From Luzula sylvatica (lineage: Eukaryota; Streptophyta; Magnoliopsida; Poales; Juncaceae), in contig OX326960.1 in assembly GCA_946800325.1 (NCBI GenBank), positions 56,566,855 to 56,630,854 on the forward strand: a stretch of DNA of 64,000 bases, written 5' to 3'. The position numbers were made by a program, and so were the translations under genes. Position 1 is the first letter of the stretch. Every line of letters starts with the position of its first letter. Shown piece after piece: positions 33,351-45,555 of the stretch. Under the pieces are notes generated by a model. That model had not been told where the DNA came from. It did no database searches and was given only the letters and a program-made list of their open reading frames with translations.

Positions 33351-33455
33351 ACTCTCGTTTTTTATTTTTACCGTCGTCTTGATTTTTGACGTCTTAAGTC
33401 TTCCTTAATGATCTTGATAGTCTTTAACTTTTGTTCGAGCGATTGCCTTTGTATG

Positions 33456-33981
33456 TAGGGGTGTTCATTCGGTCGGTTTGGTTCAAACCGAACCGAATAA
33501 AGCCAAACCGATTTAAACCGAACCGAACCAAATTCAAACCGAACCGAACCGTTTTAACTTTCGAATTGATTAAAAACCGAACCGAATAAACCGAACTCTT
33601 ATTCGATTTATTCGGTTGAACCGAATAAGAAATATTATAATTTTAAAATAAAATTAAATTGATCAAAATAATTATATTTTATTTATCAAAAAATATAAAA
33701 ACATAATATAAAATATAATTATATTATTTTATAGAATTATCATATTAATTTTTTATATTTTAACATTAACATATTGAAAAATTACGAAAAATGGGATGTT
33801 ATTCGGTCGGTTCGGTTTAATTGGTTTTCAGAACATCAAAACCGAACCGAATTAAATAAACCGAACAATACCATTTTCTGAACCGAACCGAACCAAATAA
33901 ACCGAAAAACCGAAACAATTAAACCGAATTCGACCGGTTCGGTTCGGTATCCGAATAAACCGAACCGTTTGAACACCCCTA
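33456..33981. mobile_element. hAT-type MITE with GAACC subterminal repeats
   Basis: 526 bp, ends TAGGGGTGTTC / GAACACCCCTA, with exact TTTGTATG on both sides (33448-33455, 33982-33989). Both subterminal zones are made of AACCGAACCGAAT words. No coding capacity. Confidence 0.9.
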
Positions 33982-34125
33982 TTTGTATGTGTACTTGTTT
34001 CTTCTTTTGATCATTTTTTCGGGCCATACCTATATCTCCTACAATTGATACTTACACAAATTCGTTAGTAGTATCGACATTGTTTTGAGATAATCAAACA
34101 ACCGAAAATTCGAACCAACAAATAC

Positions 34126-35560
34126 AACTTTCAACTTACCGGCCACTGTAAAAAAATGCCAACTTTCGAAACTCCGAAACCTCCCAAACTTACCAGCCCT
34201 GTCTAAAAAAGATAAATTCCAAAACCTTTTTTTGAATTAATTGGTGACAATTTTGATTAAAAATTGATGAAAATTTGAAAAAATTGCGTTAGTTACAAAT
34301 ATTTACATATATACAAAGAAGAACGTAAAATAATAATTTATTGGTGAAAGGTTGGAAGTGATGCCGGGGAAGTCAGTAATTGTGGGTCCATTCTCCCTTG
34401 TTTGTCGTGCTTGCTGGATGATGTCGCTCGTAGTGATATCCATCGTTTTAGTTTCATTGTGAAAATAGAGTGATTCTGTTTTTACCATGTGCATTTCGTG
34501 AAGATATGAAGAGCACAATAAATAAACGAATCATATTCCGTAACATTATATAGATAGTGTCAGAAAATATCTTTAAAATAGACACATGTCAAATTTGTAG
34601 CAAAAATTTACTATTGTATAATATGAAATAAGAATAAATATTCTTAATATGCTCACAAAACAAGATAGAAACTAGATATTTTTACGATCTTATATTTCTT
34701 GATATGTTGTAGTGTGATTGAATTTCTATTAACTATGCCAACTCAACATTCTACTACGATATCATATTGCATAGTATTATTCATGAAATAATTCCCATCT
34801 TTTATTAATTTATATGAAACACTTCAACTTCAAGATAATATTAGGTTACAATCATGACTCAATATGTATGTGCATATCAATATCAATATCAAGTTATCAA
34901 CATCAATAAAATAGGAATAGGCTTCTACAACCACAATCAAGACTGGTAATTTTTGTCCAAATCATAACAAATGCCGCATACATCCTAAATACGCACTATT
35001 CTGTGCCATAACTATTGGGATAATTATATCATGTCCCTCAAATTCCTCCTCACCATCTTGATTAAGAATTGTTAATTTATACATATTTTAATTATATATC
35101 AATTAACTGTTAATATAATGTATTTTTGTTAATTACCATCTTGATTAAGTGTTAATCGGTGCTATAGAGGGTAGTGGGAGAAAAATTGGAGGCACCATAG
35201 TCCATATATGATCTCTAACTATTGTCCCCAATAATTCCGTCTTAAATAACCAGGTGTACTCTCATTGGCCATCGATGTGGACCTATTCTGCCTAATAATT
35301 TCTACTAAGAAGTGACATAATGACCCATCCCACCAACCTTGATAACCTATAATCTAATGACAACTTAATGGAGACATTAGAAGATAATTTTAAATATAAA
35401 CGATCATTAAAGAAATCCTTCATTTTCAACCACCAAGTTCTCCGCATTGGTCATTTCTATTACATAAACATCTAATTTGTCTTTTTCTTTCTTTCTTCTT
35501 CTATTGCCCAAAGAAAAAGTTAATAAAGAGACCCAATTAAATTTTAACAAGATCATAACA
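34126..35560. other. Intergenic before the 131-residue gene
   Basis: AT-rich. The only supported feature is the 9-bp-duplication MITE at 35018-35215. The promoter of the next gene should lie at the right end; CATTTTCAACC and polypyrimidine tracts are present, but no certain TATA box. Confidence 0.4.
35018..35215. mobile_element. Mutator-like MITE, 198 bp
   Basis: Exact 9-bp copies of TAACTATTG (35009-35017, 35216-35224) border ends that read GGATAATTATATCATGTCCC and, in complement, GAGATCATATATGGACTATG. The interior TAATTAACTGTTAAT-like sequence matches that of the copy at about 44990-45265. Confidence 0.75.
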
Positions 35561-36540
35561 ATGGCAACAAGATGGGGCTGCAGTGGCTTCCTCACACCAA
35601 AATGGTATAATTCAAAGATCTCACTAGTCTCAAGGGCATCAATGGTGAATAGATGCCATGCTCAAACTTTGAGATCATCTCCAGTTTCTATTGCGAAACC
35701 GCCAATCGTGAGAAGCGAGGTATGGATTATGATTAAAGTTTAATTACATATAAGACTCACCATTAGTAGTTCTCTTTAATGCTTTCATTTTTCTTGTGGC
35801 ACACTTGTTTGTTTTACATACACCCAATATCGCAAATTTACGCGACAAAATCCTCAATTTCGTATTTAGGTTTCGATTGATCGTGAACCTTAATGCCAAT
35901 TTACTTTTCAGAGGATTTTTTGAAATAGGGAAAAAGGGTTTAACCCCCTATTTCATTGCTTTTCAGAGGATTTTGGTAAGGTTTTTATGCAAATTTAGAA
36001 ATGTCAAATTCGGGTATACAAAAGGGCCGGGTTTTTATTTATGCAAATTTAGAAATGTCAATTATGGGTCTTTAAAAACGGCTGAGCTCAATTTTAGGAG
36101 CATTCAATTCAATTTGTTTTGCGTATGGAAAAATAAAATAAACCATAATCGAGTCTCATTATTTGATCAGGTGTACGAAGATAAAATGAGCGGAATCGTC
36201 TGCTATAGAGATGAAAAAGGAGAATTAATTTGCGAAGGATATGATGAAGGGCCGCGATGCGGGCAAGAATCCATCGAAATAGAAGACACCCAAAGGTAAA
36301 TTTGTGAAGAAAAAATAAATAAATTGACGAGAAATAATCCATTAATTATTTGCTATTAAGTGGTAATCCAATTCCACTCTGATTTACGTTCTTCTTACCG
36401 TGAAAATTGCTCGCTATACTTTTTTCAGGCAGATGGAACTTGAATTCTTGGATTTTCTTCAAACAGGAAGAAACGTCGGAATTTCTCCAGAGATGGATCT
36501 CTTCTGGTACGTGCTAGAGCAGAATAAATGTATTTTCTGA
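35561..36540 (+). CDS. Small three-exon protein, possible organelle targeting
   Basis: 131 residues from exons 35561-35719, 36171-36295 and 36429-36540; phases and GT/AG borders agree. The first ~50 residues (MATRWGCSGFLTP; SLVSRASMVNRCHAQTLRSS) are rich in Ser, Arg and hydroxyl residues with no acidic residue before the exon end, as in plastid or mitochondrial transit peptides. The rest is acidic and compact: VYEDKMSGIVCYRDEKGELI, then CEGYDEGPRCG, then LEFLDFLQTGRNVGISPEM. I recall short plant proteins with a similar GIVCY-CEGYDEGPR core but no function, so none is given. Intron 1 repeats a 24-bp block (TTTATGCAAATTTAGAAATG...) at 35986 and 36037. Confidence 0.7.
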
Positions 36541-36835
36541 GAACAAAAATGTTTGTTGTATAAATTAATTTATGATTGTAAAATCCTTGTATTTGTCGAA
36601 AAAACTCCGATACTGTAAAAAGTGTGCTGATTTGGATTATTTAAGTATTAAGTATGTTAAACAAGAACACAATTACAATGAAAAACAATATAAATTATAT
36701 ACTACATTGCGAACAAGCCCTGTATTAATAAGGACAATCTTATCTTATATATCTTTAAAGATTCTATCAAGCCACATTAAATACACCAACTTGCAGAAAT
36801 TGATACAATGAATACACCAAAAGATACCAATTAAA

Positions 36836-39800
36836 TTATAGACCAGATGTATAGCTCACACCCGTACCCGTTAACCACGAGTCGCCAGAAATAAAATTTC
36901 CAACGGTAAATTTGGAAGCCTCCCCCACGGACATTGATGGATGGACCCCACCCCATTGGACTCGACCCGATACGGACGATCCAGGACCCGTATTACCATA
37001 TTCACCATAATAAAGCGTACTCAAAGCAAAATTACCGGACCATTTGTACCACCCCTCCGAATTTACCGATCCATCCAAGTAACTCTCCATCACGACTGTC
37101 CGCGAGTATTTTTGCCATGGACGGCCCAGATACGTTTGTGTACTGCCCAGATCGGACGAGCCAATTATTCTACATTTATGGATCGAAATGCCAGTGTTCT
37201 GATTCGGGTCCGAGCGGCCTTGTGCAGTTATGGTGTCCACTTGTCCGCCGCCTGGTTTTCTAGGTTGGATGTAGCAATTTTGCAAAACGGCTGCGGCATT
37301 TCCGAATATGAAATCTACCGTGCCATAAATGTCTGTTTCTGCGATAAATTGACGATTAGAGTAGACGTAAAGCGTGTCTTGATACCCTTGGATCGAACAT
37401 TGGTAGACAACTGACAAGTCAGACCCCACGCGAAGAGCGACGGCTTGGTACTTCGACGGACCGGCGTTGTTGATTATTGTTAGTCCTTTCGCCATGAAGC
37501 CAGATCCCATTGCAGCTGGAATTATACAAAATATTAGAGCTTGGTTTATTATTACAAAAAGAAACACTTATTGTTTATTAACCCCATTTCCACCCATCTT
37601 ATGATATTCTAAATCAATATTCCAACCATTAATTTTGTGACAATATTATTGTTGAACTACTATTGTGCAATCTCTGATATAGCCATTTATGCCACAAACA
37701 CTAATGCTTTTTATTATGACCGTATGATTTTAATTCAATATTGATCGCTTGTTTTTGTTGCCGACTTGAACAGGAACATAAACTGAGAACTTTATTGAAG
37801 AAAAGGCTCAAAGATGCATTATTATTGTTATAATCAGAGATCTCAAAGAATTTTCCTAGTATCTAAGAGCATTGTTCTAAAAATCGGCCTAGGCGGCGCC
37901 GGGAAAACGTCCGGGTTTAGCCTAGTCGTTTCTGTCTAGGCGGAATTCCGCCTAGGCCCGTCTAAATAGCGTCTAGGCCCGCATAATTCCGCCTAGGCCC
38001 GTATAATTCCGCCTAGGCCCGCCCAGGCCACTTAAAATTTAAAAAAAAAAAAAAAAAAAAAACTTACAACCCATTTCCTTTCTTATTTCTATTTTTAGTA
38101 ATTTTATTTTGTGATTTATTTGAATTTGTATTAATGTCATTTGGTAGATTTCATGTTATAATTTGTTTGGACGTTGTTTTAAATAAATTAATATGTAGAT
38201 TTAATGTTATGATTTGTTTGGACGTTGTTTTAAATAAATCAATATACATTATTTTTAGTATAAAAATTATAGCACAAATTATAACATATAAATATTAAAA
38301 AAATGACAAAAAATGTAAAATTACAAATCCGCCCAGATCCGATTAATTTCCGATTAATCCCTCTAGGCGCTAGACGGTGTCCGTCCGCCCGACTAGCGCC
38401 TAGCGATTTCTGTAACATTGTCTAAGAGTGGTCCATTTTAAGTCAAATTGTATTTCTTCTCTTATTTATGTTTTTAATGATATTACTTCATATAGTTTTC
38501 TTCCCTATTTTTTTTTCTAAAAAAAAAGGGCTTAACGAAACCGCAGAAATGGAATTTCTTGAGAATGGTTTTCTTTTCATATAACCCGAGGTTTTATATA
38601 ACGAGTTCACTCGCAGCTCGAGATTAGTTTCTACATAAACCAAGATTGATTTTTCCAATAACCGAGATATAACTCGCGGCCCAAATAGTTTTTTTTTTTA
38701 CAAACCCGAGATTTGAATTTTGACATTGCGGGTTTTCCCTATTCGAAATTAATTTTCTTAATGGTTTGTTGTATAACTCAAAAAACTTCTTAGAAAATAA
38801 TAGAAATTAAATAGCATACCGACAGTAGCGGACTCGAAGGTGCTGTATCCATCACCAGCACTGCGGTGTGCCGTAATTATCGATTTTCCCTTGCCATCGC
38901 CCATCAACATCACGTTCTTCTGCTTGTTTGTAACCCTAATGGTCTCACTATACGTTCCCTCTTTCACATAAATCACGCTCTTACCACCACTACCACTCGT
39001 CTCGGCAAGTGACGTAACGAAAGCAATTGCTTCGTTGATGCTCGTGTGGGTCCCACTTCCGTCCATTGCGACCACTGCATCGGCTTTTATGTCAGCAGGC
39101 GAAGCTTCTAGAAGCCTCCGGTCTCTTGACGAGAGCCAAGTTGGCAAGTTGGCTGAAAGAAGGCGGCGATTGCCAACAATGTTAGTTTCGGTACTGGTCT
39201 GAGTGTTCTTGAGCCGTACATGAAGTGCGAGGGCGGTGCTGATGAACTGAGTCAACCGTTGGACCTCGACGTCCATGGCGTCACGACCGTCTGATGGTGG
39301 GACCATTTGAAGGCTCTCTGAGCATGTCACCTGTGTGAAGTAAGATAAAATATAATAGTTATATTTAAATTAATAACAAAACTAGCCTGCCTAGTTGTAC
39401 ATTAAAGCTCTACTTTTAGACTTAATTAGTTAACCTAACCGATGGATAGAAGAATTGACAATACTTACTCCTAACTGAAAAGCTTATTGAAATAATAACT
39501 ATATTAATGATTTGTATGAAAATGACACTGCAAGGAAAAGTAATTGAATGAACTTATGAATGACTTTTCAAATGTACTCTCTAATTACTTTTTTTTTGGA
39601 ATGAAAACTCTTTAATTAATTACCTGATTAGTCAGTACAGCACTAAGCCAAGTCCTCACATCATGAGGGCTGGTGCCCTTTTTTTGATTGACCACGTCAT
39701 TAAGTTGATCCAAACTTATATCGAGCAACTCGAGGCAATCGTCCATGCCGGAGTAACGTCCAGAATTCGACTCCTGACCTTTCATGGAGAAATTGTACGC

Positions 39801-40037
39801 CATGGTACGAGCTGACTGAGCCCGACTCATGGCAAATTGTACCGAGACACTAAACAAGTCTCGGTCTGAGCTAATCGGGTTCGATGCTGCCGACGCAAGT
39901 GCTGATTCGCATGCCTTTGGATACAATGTGGTCTCGCAAATGGAACTAACAAGTGTATCAGCTGAGACATCAATTGCAACATTGGTTAGTATCAGTACAG
40001 TGCATATTGCGACGAGTGTTTTCTTTTGTTGCATCAT
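36836..40037 (-). CDS. Type-I pectin methylesterase with inhibitor-like pro-region (PME1)
   Basis: Secreted cell-wall enzyme that removes methyl esters from pectin. 534 residues from exons 40037-39624, 39330-38820 and 37515-36836 (minus strand), in frame throughout. Signal peptide MMQQKKTLVAICTVLILTNV. The pro-domain has the inhibitor cysteines (ICETTLYPKAC, MDDCLELL, VTCSES). RRLL processing sites occur twice (NRRLLSAN, DRRLLEAS). The catalytic domain has all five family motifs: GTYSE, QAVAL, QDTL, DFIFG and YLGRPW, so the active-site Gln, Asp, Arg and Trp are kept. Intron 2 carries a hAT-type MITE. It ends VSYTSGL. First of three PME copies on this strand. Confidence 0.95.
37870..38420. mobile_element. 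hAT-type MITE with GCCTAGGC repeats in PME1 intron 2
   Basis: 551 bp between exact TCTAAGAG copies (37862-37869, 38421-38428). Ends CATTGTTCTAAAAATCG and, in complement, CAATGTTACAGAAATCG. The left subterminal zone repeats CGCCTAGGCCCG; the right has TAGGCGCTAGACGG and GACTAGCGCCTAGCG. Confidence 0.88.
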
Positions 40038-40357
40038 GTGGTAAGTGAAAATATATTCTGTGATATCAGAAACTTATCGATTATATTCTTTAGTTGTTTT
40101 GCTCGATATAGTATTTGAAATATTTATTAATTCTCTTGATTAGAGAATTAATATGAGAGAGAGATTGAGATGTGAGGAGAGAACGAATGCATGGGGGTTT
40201 AATAAGCGAGAGAGATTGAGATGTTTATGCATGGATTGGATGCACGTCTAAGTCATGTTTAATTAGTGCAAGAGTCGATTTCGCTGGACCAAAAGCCAAA
40301 AGCATTTCTCAGTACAGAAAAACCAACTCGACGAATATTCATATGAAAAAGAAGAAA

Positions 40358-40552
40358 GTAATTGAAGATTGTGGTAGTTATCAGCATCAGTTACTTAAAA
40401 CAAAATTATTTTCATACTAATAATTATGTAATGTATATAGTAGTACTTTTATATAAAAGTAATTGGAGATTGTGATAAGTTATCATCATCAGTTACTTAA
40501 AACAAAATAATTTCCATACTAAATTATGTAATGTATATAATAGTGATTTTAC
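40358..40552. repeat. Two-copy tandem duplication upstream of PME1
   Basis: AGTAATTGAAGATTGTGGTA... (40358) and AGTAATTGGAGATTGTGATA... (40458) start two copies about 100 bp long, both including CATCAGTTACTTAAAACAAA and TTATGTAATGTATATA. They begin 321 bp upstream of the PME1 start codon. Confidence 0.8.
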
Positions 40553-41005
40553 ATATATCTGCCTATTTGAATTTATATGGATGTCATGAATCATTGACGT
40601 GATATTTCAACAATAGTATAGAGATGGATAAAGCTTGTATGGAATTTTCTGTTAACGATTTTCAAAATAAATTTTGTTTTTAGAAATTTTATTTTAGAAA
40701 ATTATCAAGATTTATTAGACTTGTATATTTATAATTTCTTAATGACATAATTATTATATCATAAATTTCATGATGAAAATATATGGATGATATTATGTAT
40801 TATCCTATAAATAAATAATTAATTATGTGTCATGTCATGACATAATATTAACATGCATGTTACACATATATATTTATGTGTCATAACATGATAAAATATT
40901 AACATGCAACTTACACATGCATGTGTGTCCGATATGGATACAAAATAACGTGTATACTTACACATGAATGATTATTTGTCATGATATGATATTATTCCAT
41001 TCCAC

Positions 41006-41014
41006 TATAAATAG
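41006..41014 (+). promoter_or_regulatory. Orphan TATA box
   Basis: TATAAATAG in the context CCACTATAAATAGGTCACGG is a textbook plant TATA box. An A/G-rich leader follows, but no gene lies downstream. It could belong to a retroelement LTR or a lost gene. Confidence 0.3.
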
Positions 41015-41676
41015 GTCACGGCTCTTGAAAAGAGAAGTAAGAAAAACATAACAAAATTCAAGAAAAAAAGAGAAAAAAAAATATAATCTCATACAAGTTT
41101 TATAGCTCCTCAGTTAATTTTCTTACATATCAGTTTCGAACAAATTACTGCATGTTTGACAAGTGTTGTGATATTCCTGATAATTTGAATTGATGTTTGG
41201 GCCTGATTTCGTTTGAGCAAACACAATCATAAATACTATTGTATCCTGAAAAAAAAAGTTATTCATCGGATCCGGCGCACATCAAATAACATAATTCGTG
41301 AAGAAGAATAAGTCTTTAATGACAGCGTCATTGTAACGCGAACAAAAACCATATATAAGTGTCATTTTTTTTTTCCAAATTACCCACATCCCACAAACAT
41401 TTTCATAGATAATTCCAAACATAAATTGAGTGGACAAATCTGGAAGATTAATAGTAGCTTTCTATGAAAAATGAGTTGATAATGCGATATTTGGACTAAA
41501 AGTATACGTCTACTAATTAAGGAAGATTTTGGTAGTCAGTCTCTTTACGCTTTAGTTCAAGGACCATCAGGTCCTACTACTACTAACTCAATTGACTTAT
41601 GGCTTATCTTCTCAATTTTGTGTTTAATTATTTGCAACAAAATGGTGGACTTCAACAAGCATTGTTAAAATGTTTA

Positions 41677-41935
41677 GAGGCATTCTATCATGCCCTTGAG
41701 ATTTCTCTATATTTTTCTCATTCTAATTAATTCAATAATTAGTACTACTAACTAACAATTAATTTATAATTATTTATTTTTAAATATTTAAAATTAATCA
41801 TTAATTGGTATAGACATAAATTACATATTAATTTTTTTAATAATTATGAATTAATTATTAATTCACTTTGTTAATTATGGAATTAATTAGTGTGGGAAAA
41901 ATATGGGGGAAATGAGGAGAAAAGTATAATTTCCC
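41677..41935. mobile_element. Mutator-like MITE, 259 bp
   Basis: Exact 9-bp AAATGTTTA copies (41668-41676, 41936-41944). Ends GAGGCATTCTATCATGCCC and, in complement, GGGAAATTATACTTTTCTCC. The interior is closely alike the copy at 54156-54424 (TTTTAAATATTTAAAATTAA and neighbours). Confidence 0.82.
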
Positions 41936-42023
41936 AAATGTTTATACATGTACAGTGGGCATATGCTAGATTAGAATAAAAAGAAATTTGAATGATTAAA
42001 TGGGAAGTACTAAATTTTAAAAG

Positions 42024-42288
42024 GGAAATTTTACTCTTCTCCCCATTTTCCCCCGCACATTGATGATATGGCAGATTAACGACTAATTCCCACTTAATTA
42101 ACATAAAAATGTTTTATTAACAGTTAATAAATATTAATTATTAATGATTAATCCATATGTACCTTAATCCTATAATAATTAATTATTAATCGAGTATTTT
42201 GTGTTAATTAGAAAAATGATTAACCACTAACCCTTCAGATTGAGGATGCGTGCGTGGGAGAATCTGGAAGGCATAGTAAATGGGCTCA
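42024..42288. mobile_element. Mutator-like MITE, 265 bp
   Basis: Exact 9-bp TTTTAAAAG copies (42015-42023, 42289-42297). Ends GGAAATTTTACTCTTCTCCC and, in complement, TGAGCCCATTTACTATGCC. The interior has CCCCATTTTCCCCC and TTAATTATTAATCG words shared with its relatives. Confidence 0.75.
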
Positions 42289-42297
42289 TTTTAAAAG

Positions 42298-43742
42298 AGG
42301 TCTTCTACCATGATCTCTCCTTCCCGACACAATCGTGATGAATCACGATTTCATAATTAATCCACTAATTGCCTCTATTTATTAATGATTAATTCATATT
42401 TATTAATCTTTTAACATTCTTAATTAACGATTAATTGATGAAAACTTTAATTACATATTAATTTTGTAGTATTCATAAATTAATCGTTAATTCACTTTGC
42501 TAATTAAAAAATTAGTTGAGCGATGACTACTTATCACTGGAGGACAAAGTAGACTATTTTTTTCCATTTTAAAAAACAATAATTATCTCAAAGGAGACTA
42601 ACAGATGAGAATTGAGAAAACGGACAAAGTAGGGCATAAACTTACGGATGAATGTACCATCCATCATCTATTATCAATAACTAATTGATACAGACGTGTA
42701 CTCAAACTCAAGCAAGGATTTTTCATCTGAAATCGTTGCATAACCAATAGTATTATTCTCATGTCTATCTCTAATTTTAGGCTAAAAAAAATGCCCCTTA
42801 ATTAAGGTCTCATTTTGTTGTTTTTGTTTGCTCTTGATTTTTAGGTTTAGAGTTCAATGATTAACATTCAAAATTTGACAATATTCATTTCAAAATACAT
42901 CTAAAAATTCAAACCGATTTGAGATAAATCACGACGGTCATGCCGATTAACGATATGAGATCAATATATCAGGAATTTGGACCGATATTTAAAACAGTAA
43001 TTACTTTTTGGACCAATCAAATCAAAACCGATATGAAATCAATATAACTTAGTAAAATATTATAATTGTAGTTCTGAAACGAAATGAGTCATGCTCCCAT
43101 AAATTAAAAAAACCGACTGATTAAACCGAATTCGACCAATCAAATCAAACATCTACAAATGAACTGTATTAATTTAAAATAAATATTACTATTTAAACCA
43201 AAAATTTCAATAATAAATGTCATTTGTAATCCAGTAAATATGTTACTTTTAGAATATAAATCATTAGATTTTAACATTTGAAAGAAATTACTTTTTGGAC
43301 TCTCAAAGACTTTGAAAATGTGATTTCAACCTTTAATTTGAAAAGGTTGTGCTTTTTTCTTTAATTTGATTTGAGACATGTATATAAACCAAAATATCAA
43401 TAAAAAGAACTATACACATGGCTTAAACACCTGATATCACAAATTTAATGTTGTTTTTGAAATGGTTGGTCTAGCACGAGTTGATTCCATCGAAACGGAA
43501 TTAGTTTTGGATCCCGTTAAATATTAAATAATTACGAGAAATAATCATCAGATAGAACAACATTTTCTATGATTTACTTTTTGATCATCTAATAATTTTT
43601 TTTAATAATAAGCCTGGTCTCGACATTTTTTGTATTATTATTATTTTGAATTCTTTCCGGTCTTTTTAACCTTGTCTTCGACGGACTACTTTTCTGCTGG
43701 TTTTTTCCCGCCTTTTTAATCTTGTCTTCGACGGATTTCGAT
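42298..43742. other. Intergenic, decayed repeats
   Basis: An AT-rich stretch (42300-42560) looks like a further worn MITE. At 42900-43145 scattered AACCGATATGA and AAACCGAATTCGACC words resemble a degraded hAT-type element like the one at 33456. No gene was seen. Confidence 0.4.
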
Positions 43743-44215
43743 CACTACTAGAAAAAATGTTTTAACAACGGTTTGAAAATAATGTTACACCGGTTAAAAC
43801 CGTTCCAAAAAAACGCTTCTTACACCGGTTTGCAATCCGGTGTTATGATGACCGTTGTAACGTTCTTTACACCGGTTTCGGAAATCGGTTGGTAAATTTT
43901 AGTCCGGTTTTTTACACCGGTTTAAACAGTGTTTAGATGCGATTTGTAAGTGTATATACATTAATATTTACACCGGTTTGAACCGGTTCAAATATTTTTC
44001 TGAATTTTTTTTTATCTAACACCGGTTTAAACCGGTGTAAAGAATTTATTTTCTGAAATTTTTTTTAATCTAACACCAGTTTATTTTTTTTTATTTTTTT
44101 AATGGAACTCGACAAGCGATCGCTTGTCGTATCCAACACCAGTTTAAACCAGTTTAACAATTCATTTTTCTATTATTTTATTTATTTTATACCAGTTTAA
44201 ACCAGTTTTAAGATT
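43743..44215 (+). mobile_element. CACTA (En/Spm) terminal fragment
   Basis: CACTACTAGAAAAAA is the standard end of plant CACTA transposons. It is followed by many copies of ACACCGGTTT, mostly in inverted pairs, as in CACTA subterminal zones. A 20-bp palindrome CGACAAGCGATCGCTTGTCG is at about 44109. The opposite end is not certain: TGTAGTG at about 44575 is a weak match with no 3-bp duplication. No transposase. Confidence 0.7.
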
Positions 44216-45555
44216 AAAAAAAATTGAAAAAAAAATATACACCCAAAATCATGTCATAACTAGCAAAACCCTCGCGCACATGCACGAGTGGTTTTGAACT
44301 TTGTTTCGAACTTTGTAAATAAAACTATCATCAAAAGAATTATTTCATTCCGGAACAATTACAAATTTCAAAATTTAGATTAACGTATAGTATTATTAGC
44401 AGTCAAATGCCTTCATAATTGAGGTTTAAACCAATTTAATTACAATAAAAGAGAATTAACGTGGGATAAAAGACCACGAATGAGACGGTAACATCTTCAA
44501 AGATAAAGGATACGGGTCTTATATTATGCTCAAATCTGAATCCACTTCCGATGCACTACTTTAGACCTTTTCGCTGTAGTGACCTATCCATAACAATCTA
44601 CACTTTAAATATTACTTTTGATTTGTTTCATTATTTTACTATTTATATTTCGAACATAAATATCTACATTACTTCACATTGCATGGTCCGAGTCTTCGGC
44701 GACAAGTTAACTTTCTCCGTTTGTTCTTTGCGGATATCTTTTCTGAGAATTTCTTGGCATTTTTAGTCTGTCCTCTTAATCTACATATACGTACAATTGT
44801 ACAAATTAAGTGGTTTATTGCTTGGCTTTTTTAGAAGAACAAAAAAACAATAACAAGCTGGTAGTTGACAACACGTTATCTTGTGCTTGTTAATATGCTT
44901 TTGTCAAGTGAGAAGAGAGTGACCACTTAGAGACTATGTCAAACCATATGCAGCATGAATCACTTTCAGATTTCTAAATTTTTCTTGAGGGCATATACAG
45001 TACCCCCAATTTCCCCCACCCATCCTTGATCCACTAATTAACCATTAATTAGTGCGTTAATTAATCGAATTAATGGTTAATTAATCGAATTAATGATTAA
45101 TTGTATGTACTTTTAATATTAAATAATGTGTAACAATTAATTAATGATTAATCCGATTAATTAACTGTTAATCGGATGTATTTTTGTTAATTATCATACT
45201 AATTAATCATCAATTAATGGTTAATTGGTGATATAGATGGGGTGTGGAGGAAATGTATATGAGAATGTTTAATTTAATACCAACATTCTCTAATTAAACT
45301 TACTTACTTGCCAATCAACACTACATAATTTCTAATTGATTGTATGCTTGAAGGGGTTAAATGGTCCTTCTCTAGAGGTTGAAGGGTCACCTTTGGAGGG
45401 CATCAATGCTAGTTCCAAATGATGAATTCAATCAATACTTGCAGAATCTATTTCATAGTAATTAGCTTGTCATGGCCCTAACAAAAGGAGGTAGTTGTGA
45501 GGAAATTATTACAAAAAGATGTGCGTAACGTAAAATAACTAATCTGCCAACTAGA
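44216..45555. other. Intergenic with one MITE
   Basis: At about 44990-45265 a copy of the AT-rich MITE family is visible (GAGGGCATATACAGTACCCC at the left; GGAGGAAATGTATATGAG at the right; TTAATTAACTGTTAATCGG inside). Its target duplication could not be read. No gene was found. Confidence 0.5.

Larger units (their letters stand above)
31315..34120 (-). mobile_element. Solo LTR related to the gag-only element
   Basis: It begins TGTTTAATTTAGACC and ends CGAACCAACA. Stretches such as TACGTCTCCGGGAATGCCTT and TGATCGGTCACG are shared with the 1407-bp LTRs. Taking out the two nested hAT MITEs and their duplications leaves about 1395 bp, close to 1407. No internal region follows, so it is a solo LTR. 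AATAC stands at 31307-31311 and 34121-34125, a possible duplication, but three bases lie between it and the TG end. Confidence 0.78.
40038..41676. other. PME1 upstream region
   Basis: Contains GAGAGATTGAGATGT twice (about 40159 and 40209; CT-rich on the PME1 strand), a ~100-bp tandem duplication (40358-40552), CATGTCATGACATAATATTA-like repeats at 40830-40930 and an isolated TATA box on the plus strand at 41006. No gene was found. Confidence 0.5.

Noticed and set aside
36934..37414. Plus-strand frames opposite PME1 exon 3 (also 53621-53917, 54613-54948 and 55339-55656 opposite PME2)
   Set aside because: Antisense shadows of conserved PME coding exons.
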